This document shows, piece after piece, positions 18,558 to 26,220 of a stretch of DNA of 64,000 bases. Numbering within the stretch: position 1 is the first letter of the stretch; each line of letters begins with the position of its first letter. The notes under the pieces are model-generated. The model was not told the DNA's origin and did not search any database. It saw only the letters and a list, made by a program, of their open reading frames with translations. The position numbers were made by a program, and so were the translations under genes. Source of the stretch: Rhodococcus sp. IEGM 1409 (lineage in GTDB: Bacteria > Actinomycetota > Actinomycetes > Mycobacteriales > Mycobacteriaceae); the NCBI RefSeq assembly GCF_030056735.1, contig NZ_JASHKN010000005.1, positions 100,023-164,022 of the forward strand. The letters are read 5' to 3'.

Positions 18558-18989
18558 CTACTGACTGTCGGACCGAGCTTGAAACTCAACCGTCGCTTCA
18601 GCGTCTGCCGCCGAAATGCTTATCCGGTAGTGACCATGGAACGGGATGTCTACCGCACCGAAATCCGCGACCAGTGGCACAAGTGCGCCAAACGAGTCGC
18701 CTCGCGCGGTCGAATTAAGTGTGGGCTGGAACTGACCTTTCAGGTGCGCCACCCGAAGACCGGGCTTGGCAACGTCGTCACTATCGACTGAACGAATCTC
18801 GATTTCCATCTCCAGGGTGCGTTCGTACTCTTCCGGCGTTGCAGCCAGAAGGAGCGCGAGATAGAGGTCGAGCGGCGCTGGGTATGTTGGCCTGTCGATC
18901 CACGTCACGCCGGCATCGAGGACGTTGAGGATGCCGGAACCCTCGGGCATTGTCACGTGCGTGGCAAGGAACGCGGCAGCAATCCTCAT
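18558..18989 (-). CDS. Hypothetical protein (DUF6941-like)
   Basis: A 143-residue soluble protein. It opens with RIAAAFLATHVTMPEGSGILNVLDAGVT and has alternating short beta strands such as LYLALLLAATPEEYERTLEMEIEI. This pattern resembles the DUF6941 family of unknown function. It overlaps the upstream gene by 4 bp (ATGA), so the three cassette genes are co-translated. Confidence 0.6.
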   Translation of the reverse strand: MRIAAAFLATHVTMPEGSGILNVLDAGVTWIDRPTYPAPLDLYLALLLAATPEEYERTLEMEIEIRSVDSDDVAKPGLRVAHLKGQFQPTLNSTARGDSFGALVPLVADFGAVDIPFHGHYRISISAADAEATVEFQARSDSQ

Positions 18990-19378
18990 ACGGCCAGGAG
19001 TTCGTGCGAGGATATCTGCGTAAACAGCCGATTGGGTCGACGCCTCGGCGCAGACACTTTCTTGATGGCGCGATTTGAGAACGCATCACCGGAGTGGAAA
19101 CTGTTCCAGTCCACCGCGAGGTAGATCAGTCCATGCTGGTCAAGAACCTTGGTCACACTTGCCGTTCCCACGAAATCAGGATCGCCGTCTTCACCTCGCT
19201 GAACAGCCAAGACCTCGTCACCTGGATTGAGCGCTCCGTTTGCATCCTCGATTTCAGCAACCGTGATTGCCGGATCCGAGGGATGAAAACTGTTGGGGTC
19301 GATCGCGACGGTCACAGTGGCAGGAAGCGCGAAGACGCGAGTCCGCAGGTAGGCGTTCACCCTGGTCATCTCACTCAT
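18986..19378 (-). CDS. Hypothetical protein, cassette middle gene
   Basis: A 130-residue protein predicted to be mostly beta, with two parallel motifs (TVAIDPNSFHPSD and LAVDWNSFHSGDAF) that suggest an internal repeat. ATGA overlaps join it to both neighbours. No family recognised. Confidence 0.6.
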   Translation of the reverse strand: MSEMTRVNAYLRTRVFALPATVTVAIDPNSFHPSDPAITVAEIEDANGALNPGDEVLAVQRGEDGDPDFVGTASVTKVLDQHGLIYLAVDWNSFHSGDAFSNRAIKKVSAPRRRPNRLFTQISSHELLAV

Positions 19379-19788
19379 TTCGGCATCCTCCTCCGGTTGT
19401 ACGTCCCAAATACGCGCGACAAGTCATCCACGCGAAGACTATCTTCTTCTGATCCTACTGGTATGTCGTAGTGGTCCTTCGGAGGTTCGTTGAGATTGAT
19501 CCGAAAGCCAGCGTCGACCAACTCCTCTTCTGGAACCAGTGCGACCCACTTCGCGACACGATACTCACGGATTTCTTCACAAACGCGATCGAGGAAGCTC
19601 GAAATCGACTCGCCCGGTGCGCGCGTTTTGGCAAATACCGAGACCGCATACCCTGTGGGATCCAGACCTTCGGCTGCTTCAGCCTTGAACCCCTTGCGAG
19701 CATTGTCTCTCAAGGCGTCAGGGGTCCAGTTCCACAGACGGGCAACTACTCGCTGATCGACTTCAAGCCGAGCATCTTCTATCTCCAA
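19375..19788 (-). CDS. Hypothetical protein, cassette first gene
   Basis: A 137-residue acidic protein with a central block containing ESISSFLDRVCEEIREYRV. It is the promoter-proximal gene of the three-gene leftward cassette and starts 94 bp below the fibre-operon terminator, so the cassette needs its own promoter. Probably expressed separately from the lytic genes. No family recognised. Confidence 0.6.
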   Translation of the reverse strand: MEIEDARLEVDQRVVARLWNWTPDALRDNARKGFKAEAAEGLDPTGYAVSVFAKTRAPGESISSFLDRVCEEIREYRVAKWVALVPEEELVDAGFRINLNEPPKDHYDIPVGSEEDSLRVDDLSRVFGTYNRRRMPK

Positions 19789-19881
19789 CCGAAGCCACCC
19801 TCACATTTCCTCGTTGCGGTCCGCGAATGTTATCAATCGCGCTCGTTCATGGACTGATTAGTGCAAATTTCACAGACAACG

Positions 19882-19917
19882 AAAAGCCCCCAACCTCGCG
19901 ATGAGGTTGGGGGCTTT
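19882..19917 (-). terminator. Terminator of the late operon
   Basis: The stem AAGCCCCCAACCTC / GAGGTTGGGGGCTT with a short loop is followed on the minus strand by TTTTCG. It lies 10 bp after the last fibre gene and isolates the late operon from the downstream cassette. Confidence 0.85.
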
Positions 19918-19926
19918 GTCGTGGTG

Positions 19927-20463
19927 TCAGGCGATGCGGACGTAGGTGTTCACACCTGCCGCGATCGTGCCACCAGTACTGCCGCTCGGAGTGATCCAGA
20001 TCGTGAACTGATCAGTCCCGACAACGTCAACCGCCCGCGTGGGAATGGTCAATATTGCCGTCGCCGCCGAGATAGTCGAAACGGTGACCGTGCCGCCGGG
20101 AACGAGTGTGCCGTTCTTGCGGAGCTCGGCGGTGATGCTGGACATGAAGTTGGTGTTCGAGATGGCCACCTGGGCATTGACCGGTGCGCCCGTCTTCGAC
20201 CCGTTTGGCGTTAGCGCACTACCTAACAGGGTGGATCCGGACTCGGCGACCATGCCAGTCACCTGAGTCGTGGCGGCCCCGGTCCAGTTCTGCGCCGAAG
20301 CATTCTTGGTCATCCCGGAGGGCATGAACGACGAGTAAATCGTTTCCCATGCCGAGCCTGTCCAGCGATGCGACGACTTGATGTCCTTCCATGCGCTCCC
20401 GGTCCACATCGTTTTGCGCAGAACCTTCTTCCATGCGCTGCCAGTCCAGCTGTATCCAGGCAT
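19927..20463 (-). CDS. Minor tail / tail-tip protein with WTGSAW repeats
   Basis: A 178-residue protein. Its N-terminus has three copies of WTGSAWK/E at a spacing of about 13-14 residues (near 6, 20 and 34) plus a degenerate NWTGAA. The rest is a beta-rich Thr/Ser/Gly domain. It is the last gene of the late operon, next to the long fibre. Repeated aromatic-glycine motifs in this place suggest a carbohydrate- or envelope-contact role, by inference. Confidence 0.65.
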   Translation of the reverse strand: MPGYSWTGSAWKKVLRKTMWTGSAWKDIKSSHRWTGSAWETIYSSFMPSGMTKNASAQNWTGAATTQVTGMVAESGSTLLGSALTPNGSKTGAPVNAQVAISNTNFMSSITAELRKNGTLVPGGTVTVSTISAATAILTIPTRAVDVVGTDQFTIWITPSGSTGGTIAAGVNTYVRIA

Positions 20464-20466
20464 TGG

Positions 20467-22257
20467 CTACTCCGTCACGTGGTAAATGACGCCCGTGATC
20501 TGGCCTGTCGTCGGTAGGACGGTCACGAACTGGTTCGCGTCGCCGCGCATCGCCGTCGACGATGTCGTTCCGATCGCAAGATTGGACGACCCGTTGCCAG
20601 TGCCCGCACCGATCGCAGTGCGGGCAGCGGCAGCATCGGCAGCCTTCAGGACGTTGCGCCCCACCGTCGTCGCATCGGTGATGTCCGCCGAGGATGTGTC
20701 GACCGCACCTGTCCTGCCGTTCACCGACGAGACCGGGGAAGCGGGGTAGGTCTTCTCGCGCCAGTTCGCCAAGGTCGACGAAGGTTCTGCGATGAGCTGC
20801 CAGTCGGTGCCGCGATCCGTGCGCGTGCACCAGTCGCCGCGCTGCCCGGTCAGAGCGAGCATTGCGGCCTGGGTTCCGACTGCGCCGAGGAAGTCAGTCA
20901 GTGCGACCGCGGGAAGCTGTGCGGCGAGCACTTTGCCGGCGCCGTCGAGATCCGCCTTCGTGGCGAGCTTCGCGGTCAGGCCGGTCACGTCACCCTCGGC
21001 GTGTGTGTGCGATGTCGGTGCTTTGCCGTCGAGCACACCCTGCAGCCCGGTGACGTCCGCGACTGCGTGGGAGTGAGCGGTCGGCGGGCGAGCGTTCGTC
21101 AGACGCGAATCACCCTCCTGCACCGACATGTCTGCTTTGTCGAGCGAGGTTTGCACCGCGGTCGACGTCTTCTCCTTGATGACCGCGCCGTTCTGAATCT
21201 TCACCGTCGAGACGGCGTTGTCCGCCACCGCGCCGGCCGCAATGTCGTCCGCTGCCTGCTCTGCGCGATCCGCTTCGGACTCAGCCCGGTTGGCCTGGGT
21301 TGTCGCGTCGACAACGGCTTGCTGTGCCGCATTCTTGTCCGCAGTGAACTGCGTGCCGTATGCGTCCAGCGTCGCGTCGATTGCGGTCTTGGTGTTGTCG
21401 ACCGCAGTTTTGGTCTCAGCCGCGCCATCTCGAGCATCTTCGGCGCTGCCCTGTGCGGCGAGTGCGCCATTCTTTGCATCGACAGTCGCCTGTCGACCAG
21501 CAGCGACGGCAGTTCGGTCATCTGCGACTGCAATCCGATCGGCAGCAACCTGGGCGGCGTCGGCTGCGACATCCTGGATACCCGCGGCTGTCGAGACCGC
21601 GAGATCCGCTGCAGTCTCTGCATCTTCCTTGTGTTGTGCAGCAGTAGTTTTCGACTCTTCTGCTGCTGTCGCACTTCCGGAAGCGGCGCTTGCATAGCCT
21701 GCTGCGCCAGTCTCGTGCTGACCCGCGAGAGTGGCGGAGTCGCCGGCGGATACTGCCGCCGTCGCAGCGAGTCCGCGTGACTCGCTCGCATTGCTGGCGA
21801 ACCCTTGAGCTGCATCTCGAGCCGCTTCTGCCGCCGCTCGATCTTGTGCGATCTGCTCCAGGTCCTCACCCACGCCAGCAACACCTTCTGCGGCTGCGAC
21901 TGCGATGTCACGCGCCTCTTGGGTTTCGTCTCGGTATTGCTTGACGAGTGAGACGACCGGCGGGTCGGGAGTCTCGTAGTCCTCAAGCAAATCCCGCAGT
22001 CGATGCACTCCATCGACCGGAAAGACGACGTCATAGGACTGCACCCACGAACCGGCCTCGATAAGAATGCGCCCAGGTCCGCCGTCCAGGGCTGGGGAGG
22101 CCAATTGGCCATTGACCGCCCGAACGGCAACTGGTTTCGGGGTGATCAATCCGGTAGTGCCCGACTTCGGACGCACCGGAACGGCGGAGAACGACACGAC
22201 AACCTCGACACCAGCGACCGCGATATCGGTGAAGTCTTCTTTGATAATCGAACCCAT
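20467..22257 (-). CDS. Tail fibre protein with long coiled coil
   Basis: A 596-residue fibre. Residues 1-100 form a beta-rich attachment domain. Residues about 105-360 are Ala/Glu/Asp/Gln-rich heptad-like sequence expected to trimerise. After that come two HSHAVADVTGLQ-like phage-fibre repeats, then TLANWREKTYP and a Gly/Ser/Thr-rich tip ending IYHVTE. Its ATG overlaps the end of the upstream gene. It is the best candidate for host recognition. Confidence 0.82.
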   Translation of the reverse strand: MGSIIKEDFTDIAVAGVEVVVSFSAVPVRPKSGTTGLITPKPVAVRAVNGQLASPALDGGPGRILIEAGSWVQSYDVVFPVDGVHRLRDLLEDYETPDPPVVSLVKQYRDETQEARDIAVAAAEGVAGVGEDLEQIAQDRAAAEAARDAAQGFASNASESRGLAATAAVSAGDSATLAGQHETGAAGYASAASGSATAAEESKTTAAQHKEDAETAADLAVSTAAGIQDVAADAAQVAADRIAVADDRTAVAAGRQATVDAKNGALAAQGSAEDARDGAAETKTAVDNTKTAIDATLDAYGTQFTADKNAAQQAVVDATTQANRAESEADRAEQAADDIAAGAVADNAVSTVKIQNGAVIKEKTSTAVQTSLDKADMSVQEGDSRLTNARPPTAHSHAVADVTGLQGVLDGKAPTSHTHAEGDVTGLTAKLATKADLDGAGKVLAAQLPAVALTDFLGAVGTQAAMLALTGQRGDWCTRTDRGTDWQLIAEPSSTLANWREKTYPASPVSSVNGRTGAVDTSSADITDATTVGRNVLKAADAAAARTAIGAGTGNGSSNLAIGTTSSTAMRGDANQFVTVLPTTGQITGVIYHVTE

Positions 22258-22559
22258 CAGTTCACCTGCCCTATCTCATCACTCGCGTCGGCGAGTAGTG
22301 GGTTGATCTGTTCGTCGCACGCGCGTTGCCAGTCGCCACTCCACTGCGCGACCCAATCGGGTTCTGGACCGGTCATCAGCAGCGCCCAGCCATCCGGCAG
22401 ATTGTCGTAGTCAGCGGATCGAACTACCTGTGTTGCGCCGGTAGACAATTCGATCAGCCAAAGGTGTGGTGCGATCGGGCCGAGATCTGGAGTGAGCGTA
22501 GGTGCGGCGAACTCCGCTACTTCTTCAGCGGAGACACAGAGCTTTCCATCGATCATCAT
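22257..22559 (-). CDS. Small tail-region protein
   Basis: A 100-residue protein. The ATG at 22559 overlaps the stop of the previous gene (ATGA); an earlier in-frame ATG would add nine residues. It is acidic and contains WALLMTGPEPDWVAQWSGDW. It sits between two tail-tip genes, so it may be a fibre chaperone or structural component. No family recognised. Confidence 0.6.
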   Translation of the reverse strand: MMIDGKLCVSAEEVAEFAAPTLTPDLGPIAPHLWLIELSTGATQVVRSADYDNLPDGWALLMTGPEPDWVAQWSGDWQRACDEQINPLLADASDEIGQVN

Positions 22560-23356
22560 GATGTCGATGCCCCTAATGCGGCCCACATCAGTCGGCGTTT
22601 GTCGTACTCGAATGCGCTCATGGAAACTGCTGCGGGGAGAGAAGATTGGTTGCCCAACCGTGCATGTCGCGCCTGTGGGACCGTTCCGGCTTGCTCGGAG
22701 ATGTTGGTCAACTTAATCGCACCATGCCCACGGGTCTTCTGCGCCAAACCTGGCGCGATCTGCAGCGATGCGACTGCAAAGAGCTGGTCGGGCTCCGCCA
22801 TGAGATTGAGCCCTGTCGCAATGTGATAGCGCTTTCGCTGATCAACCAGGATCGCTTTGATGTCGCCGGAGTCCCAGATTTTGAGCATTCGGTTGTTCGG
22901 CTGGTCGTAGCCGTATATGCCGAGATACCAGGCATCGATGCCGAATAGACCTGAATCCGATCCCGTGATGATTCGTAGGACTTGCAGTGGGGTTGCCCTG
23001 TCCAAACCACCTCGCATAAAGGCGAACTCGGCTGCGCGTTTGTCTGGGTTGTATGCAGGGACGGTCGAGTCCCAGTTACCGGTATCGGTGTATGTGTCGA
23101 CGATCTGCATCATCGCATCCGGGAACGAGATCAGGTCGCGACCACCGGCCGATGCGTAGGACGGGGTCGTCACTCCGGTGCGGGTGACGTTCTCGAGGTC
23201 TATTAGTTGCTGGCCGTAGACCTGGATGAGTTCGCCCTGGTCCTCGACTTGCTGCTTGACACCGAGGATCTCGGTTCCGTACGCATTCGCCATATCGCCC
23301 ATGTCGCCCCAGCCTGTGTTCGGGGTGCCACTGGACCAGCCATCGGGTGAAGTCAC
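22556..23356 (-). CDS. Minor tail protein
   Basis: A 266-residue protein with Gly-rich N-terminus (SGTPNTGWGDMGD), a short coiled-coil stretch (GVKQQVEDQGELIQVYGQQL) and a beta-rich body with many aromatics. Its place between lysis and fibre genes indicates a tail-tip component. Coupled by ATGA to the next gene. Confidence 0.65.
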   Translation of the reverse strand: MTSPDGWSSGTPNTGWGDMGDMANAYGTEILGVKQQVEDQGELIQVYGQQLIDLENVTRTGVTTPSYASAGGRDLISFPDAMMQIVDTYTDTGNWDSTVPAYNPDKRAAEFAFMRGGLDRATPLQVLRIITGSDSGLFGIDAWYLGIYGYDQPNNRMLKIWDSGDIKAILVDQRKRYHIATGLNLMAEPDQLFAVASLQIAPGLAQKTRGHGAIKLTNISEQAGTVPQARHARLGNQSSLPAAVSMSAFEYDKRRLMWAALGASTS

Positions 23357-23367
23357 GTCAAACCTCC

Positions 23368-23757
23368 CTATTCATCCATCTCGGGCGGGCGGGGCGGGGG
23401 CTCGTGACCGAGGTCGACAACCCTGCGGTTCAGTCGCGCGATATGGGTTCGCATGACGAGGACCAGGCGGTCGATCTTGTTGATGGTGCGATCTCGTGCG
23501 TCCAGCTGCCCGGTCAGCGTTGCAACGCGACCTTCGAGGTGGGCGATTTCGGTGTCATGTCGAGCCTGCTGCGACGCCCGGTCGACGGCGCGGTCCTGCC
23601 GTTCTTTGGCGAGATCGGCTCGGGCTTCGTCCAGTTCGTCGTTCAGTCGGTCGATATCGTCGAGCTTGACCTTCGACCTGGTGCCGAGGATGCCGGTGAG
23701 GACGAGCCCGGAAGCGGTGATCACGCCACCAATCGCCGCGATGAGATCAGGGTTCAT
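23368..23757 (-). CDS. Membrane-anchored coiled-coil protein
   Basis: A 129-residue protein with an N-terminal transmembrane helix (LIAAIGGVITASGLVLTGIL), a long charged coiled coil (about residues 35-105) and a Pro-rich end. It overlaps the upstream membrane-protein gene by ATGA and lies in the lysis region, which suggests a holin accessory or spanin-like role. Confidence 0.6.
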   Translation of the reverse strand: MNPDLIAAIGGVITASGLVLTGILGTRSKVKLDDIDRLNDELDEARADLAKERQDRAVDRASQQARHDTEIAHLEGRVATLTGQLDARDRTINKIDRLVLVMRTHIARLNRRVVDLGHEPPPRPPEMDE

Positions 23758-24143
23758 CTGAGCCCCCGTTCGGAACATCCGCGTGCTGTTGCGACATGCC
23801 AGAGTGCGACGAATGACGCAATGGTTCCAGCGAGGACGGGCACGGGCGGTTCGGTCAGTAGGGCTGAGATCAAGATCGCTCCTCCGTACAGTCCCCAGAT
23901 ACCTGCGGCTGCAATATGTCCGGGGACGAAGCCCTTTTTCCGCACCGCGGCACCGATGAGGTAGAGCCCGGTGATGACGAAGGTGACAGTCCACACGGGT
24001 CCGATGCCCTCGATGTAGACCACTGCCGAGACTTGCCCCGGTAGCAGTGGTCTACGAACGAGTTCTTCGGGGCCAATATAGAGGAGACCGACAGTGACAT
24101 GCATTATCCCGGTTGTCGCGGCAGTCAACCGCGCACCGAGCAC
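23754..24143 (-). CDS. Polytopic small membrane protein in the lysis cassette
   Basis: A 129-residue protein with about four hydrophobic segments, including VWTVTFVITGLYLIGAAV and IWGLYGGAILISALL. Sits directly after the holin. Could be a second holin or antiholin, but no family was recognised. Confidence 0.6.
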   Translation of the reverse strand: MLGARLTAATTGIMHVTVGLLYIGPEELVRRPLLPGQVSAVVYIEGIGPVWTVTFVITGLYLIGAAVRKKGFVPGHIAAAGIWGLYGGAILISALLTEPPVPVLAGTIASFVALWHVATARGCSERGLR

Positions 24144-24145
24144 GG

Positions 24146-24730
24146 TCAGTTCCCGTCGGTGCGACGATGCTGGCCGGCAGTGTCCTCGGCGTCGTATGCC
24201 ACATTGCCGCTTGGGATCTCGGTATCGGTGACCTGCTCGGGCGTGCCGTCGATGGCGATCGGCTCAGGTTTGACGGGCGCGAGGGATGGTAGCCCCTTGG
24301 TGGATCCGAAGTTGCTCGAGGCTATCGAGGTCAGTGCGGAGACGAGCGCCGCCGTTGCTGCGAGGGTCAGTGCGTCGCGCCAGTTGATATCCGAGAGTGT
24401 TCCGGTTGCGGGTATAGCGCCGACGAGCGCACTGACGAAGGTGCGCCCGACGCGATCGGCCAGGTCGATGACAAAGTTCCCAGAGGTGAGCGCCGTCGAC
24501 GTCGACAGTGCGATCAGGAACGAGACCAGCGCTGCGAGTGCGGCCGAGGACATTGCGGTTGTCCACGAGACGGATGCGATGGTTGCCCCGCCGGCGAGAA
24601 AGATGAGCAACGTCTGGATAAAAGTCTTTCCGGTGCGATCGAGGAGATCCAGCCAGAAGGCTTTCGAGTTGATCGTCCGGACGCCCACGATTTCGGCGCC
24701 GACGGTGATGATTGCTTTCGATTCAGCCAT
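24146..24730 (-). CDS. Holin, duplicated r1t-like domain
   Basis: A 194-residue membrane protein containing two similar halves. Each starts with an amphipathic FWLDLLDRTGKTFIQTLL-like helix (near residues 25 and 85), followed by two hydrophobic segments and the ATAALVSALTS-like end. The pattern fits r1t-type holins, which form membrane lesions that release endolysin. Here two units appear fused head to tail, with a hydrophilic Pro/Glu/Asp tail. It follows the endolysin gene by only a few bases. Confidence 0.75.
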   Translation of the reverse strand: MAESKAIITVGAEIVGVRTINSKAFWLDLLDRTGKTFIQTLLIFLAGGATIASVSWTTAMSSAALAALVSFLIALSTSTALTSGNFVIDLADRVGRTFVSALVGAIPATGTLSDINWRDALTLAATAALVSALTSIASSNFGSTKGLPSLAPVKPEPIAIDGTPEQVTDTEIPSGNVAYDAEDTAGQHRRTDGN

Positions 24731-24733
24731 GAT

Positions 24734-25825
24734 TCAGCCTTCCTGCGCAGCGGTGGGCTGCTGACGGGTGTCGCCCGATGCGAACCGGGCTTGGAGTGAT
24801 GCGAGAAGTGCTTTGGACTCGAACGCCTCGCGGTGAGCTTCGAGCACCCAGAAGATGAGGGAGCCGGTGCGATCGTCGTTCTCGACGTGGGACTTGTATC
24901 CGTCCCAAACGGTTTCGTTCCAGACGTCGGCAAGGCCGGCGCGGGGCCACATCTCGCCCTCTTTCACCTTGACGTTGTCGGGATGAACGATCTGCCGAAC
25001 GGGTTCGGACTGACCCCACTGCAGGGCAGTGTGCTGTTCGTACGAGAGTGCCACGGGGCCTCCTGGATTCGGTGTGGGCGTCGAGCCCAGGCGCATGATC
25101 AGCGCCCAGGTCTTGGGTCCGACAGTTCCGTCGGGTGTCAGCGCGGGATCGGTGCGCTGAAGGGCTGCAATCGCAGACTGCGCATCTCGCCATTTGCCCG
25201 TCTGGGGGATAGCGAGCTTCGCCTGCATGTGCTTGATTCCGGCGATCTGATAGGCCGGTTCGCCTGCCTCGCCGGATACCGATTCCTCGGGGCCGTCGAG
25301 TGGTCCGTAGAACCAGCCGGATGACAGAGGGAAGGCGTCGGGATCGCCCGCGCCAACAGTCGCGTCGAGGTACCAGAAGTCATGGAACAGTGTGTCGTTC
25401 CATGCTCGCGCGGACGCTGCGACGACATGTCCGGAGCGGCCCATGTACATGCCGCGAGATTCGAAGTTCAAACCATCGAATGTGCCTGCGACGTGCGAGT
25501 CGTACCCGCCCCCGCCGTGCATGAAGCCGAGCTTGAGTAGTGCGTTCGGCGGCACGTCGGCCTTGTTGCGGGCGTGGATGAGGCCCAGTCTTGTGGCGTC
25601 GCCGGTGGCGGATGCGCCGAAGGCTCCAGGGCGGTTGCAGTTCTCAGTGGAGCCGTAGCGCCGATTGGCCTGCATGCCCTGAATATGGGCGGCGACCGCG
25701 AATGCGAACCAGCTGCAATCTCCGCCGGGATTGCCCGAACCGCCGTACGCGTAGGGAAGCCAGTCTTTCGTCCAGATATAGGCGCGGGTTGCGTCGACCT
25801 GCGCGCGAGTGAAGGTGCGTGTCAC
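24734..25825 (-). CDS. Endolysin (NlpC/P60-like peptidase with peptidoglycan-binding domain)
   Basis: A 363-residue lysin. Residues about 25-160 look like a cysteine peptidase, with Cys in GGDCSWFAFAV (near 37) and a His in SHVAGTF (near 112). Residues about 200-245 form a peptidoglycan-binding domain (IKHMQAKLAIPQTGKW then DGTVGPKTWALIM). The C-terminal 100 residues are unassigned. The start is a GTG at 25825 overlapping the previous stop (GTGA); the open frame extends 47 codons upstream as an Arg-rich shadow. No separate LysB esterase was found. Confidence 0.8.
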   Translation of the reverse strand: MTRTFTRAQVDATRAYIWTKDWLPYAYGGSGNPGGDCSWFAFAVAAHIQGMQANRRYGSTENCNRPGAFGASATGDATRLGLIHARNKADVPPNALLKLGFMHGGGGYDSHVAGTFDGLNFESRGMYMGRSGHVVAASARAWNDTLFHDFWYLDATVGAGDPDAFPLSSGWFYGPLDGPEESVSGEAGEPAYQIAGIKHMQAKLAIPQTGKWRDAQSAIAALQRTDPALTPDGTVGPKTWALIMRLGSTPTPNPGGPVALSYEQHTALQWGQSEPVRQIVHPDNVKVKEGEMWPRAGLADVWNETVWDGYKSHVENDDRTGSLIFWVLEAHREAFESKALLASLQARFASGDTRQQPTAAQEG

Positions 25826-26205
25826 GATTCCTCTTCGGGTTGTTCGGCGACCATCCGTGCCACGACTTGGGCGCGCTGATCTTCGGGTAGTTGGTCGAGC
25901 TGCGCGACGATTCGATCGGCGACCGTGGGTAACGGTTTCGCGCGCGGTTTGGTCTTGGGCACCCACTTGCTCGGGTTGTGTGGATGAACCGGGCCACTGG
26001 CGGGCAGTTCGTATCGGATCATGCAGTCGGCGACGGGACGAAACCCGAGCTTCTCGAGATGCACAGCGAGATCATTCATCTCGTCCGGTTCGAACTTCGG
26101 TTCAGTGTTCTGCATTGTCGGGTGCATGAACACGTATGCGTAGGGATGCATGTCCGCGGGAAGTGCCTCGTGCAGTTCAGGACTGAGATTCTGTGACGTG
26201 TCCAC
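25822..26205 (-). CDS. Hypothetical protein between baseplate and lysis genes
   Basis: A 127-residue protein. Its N-terminal half includes PADMHPYAYVFMHPTMQNTEP and its C-terminal half is helical and charged (LPTVADRIVAQLDQLPEDQR). It is coupled to the endolysin by a GTGA overlap. Role unknown; likely a minor tail component. Confidence 0.6.
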   Translation of the reverse strand: MDTSQNLSPELHEALPADMHPYAYVFMHPTMQNTEPKFEPDEMNDLAVHLEKLGFRPVADCMIRYELPASGPVHPHNPSKWVPKTKPRAKPLPTVADRIVAQLDQLPEDQRAQVVARMVAEQPEEES

Positions 26206-26220
26206 TGATGTCCTCTCGGG

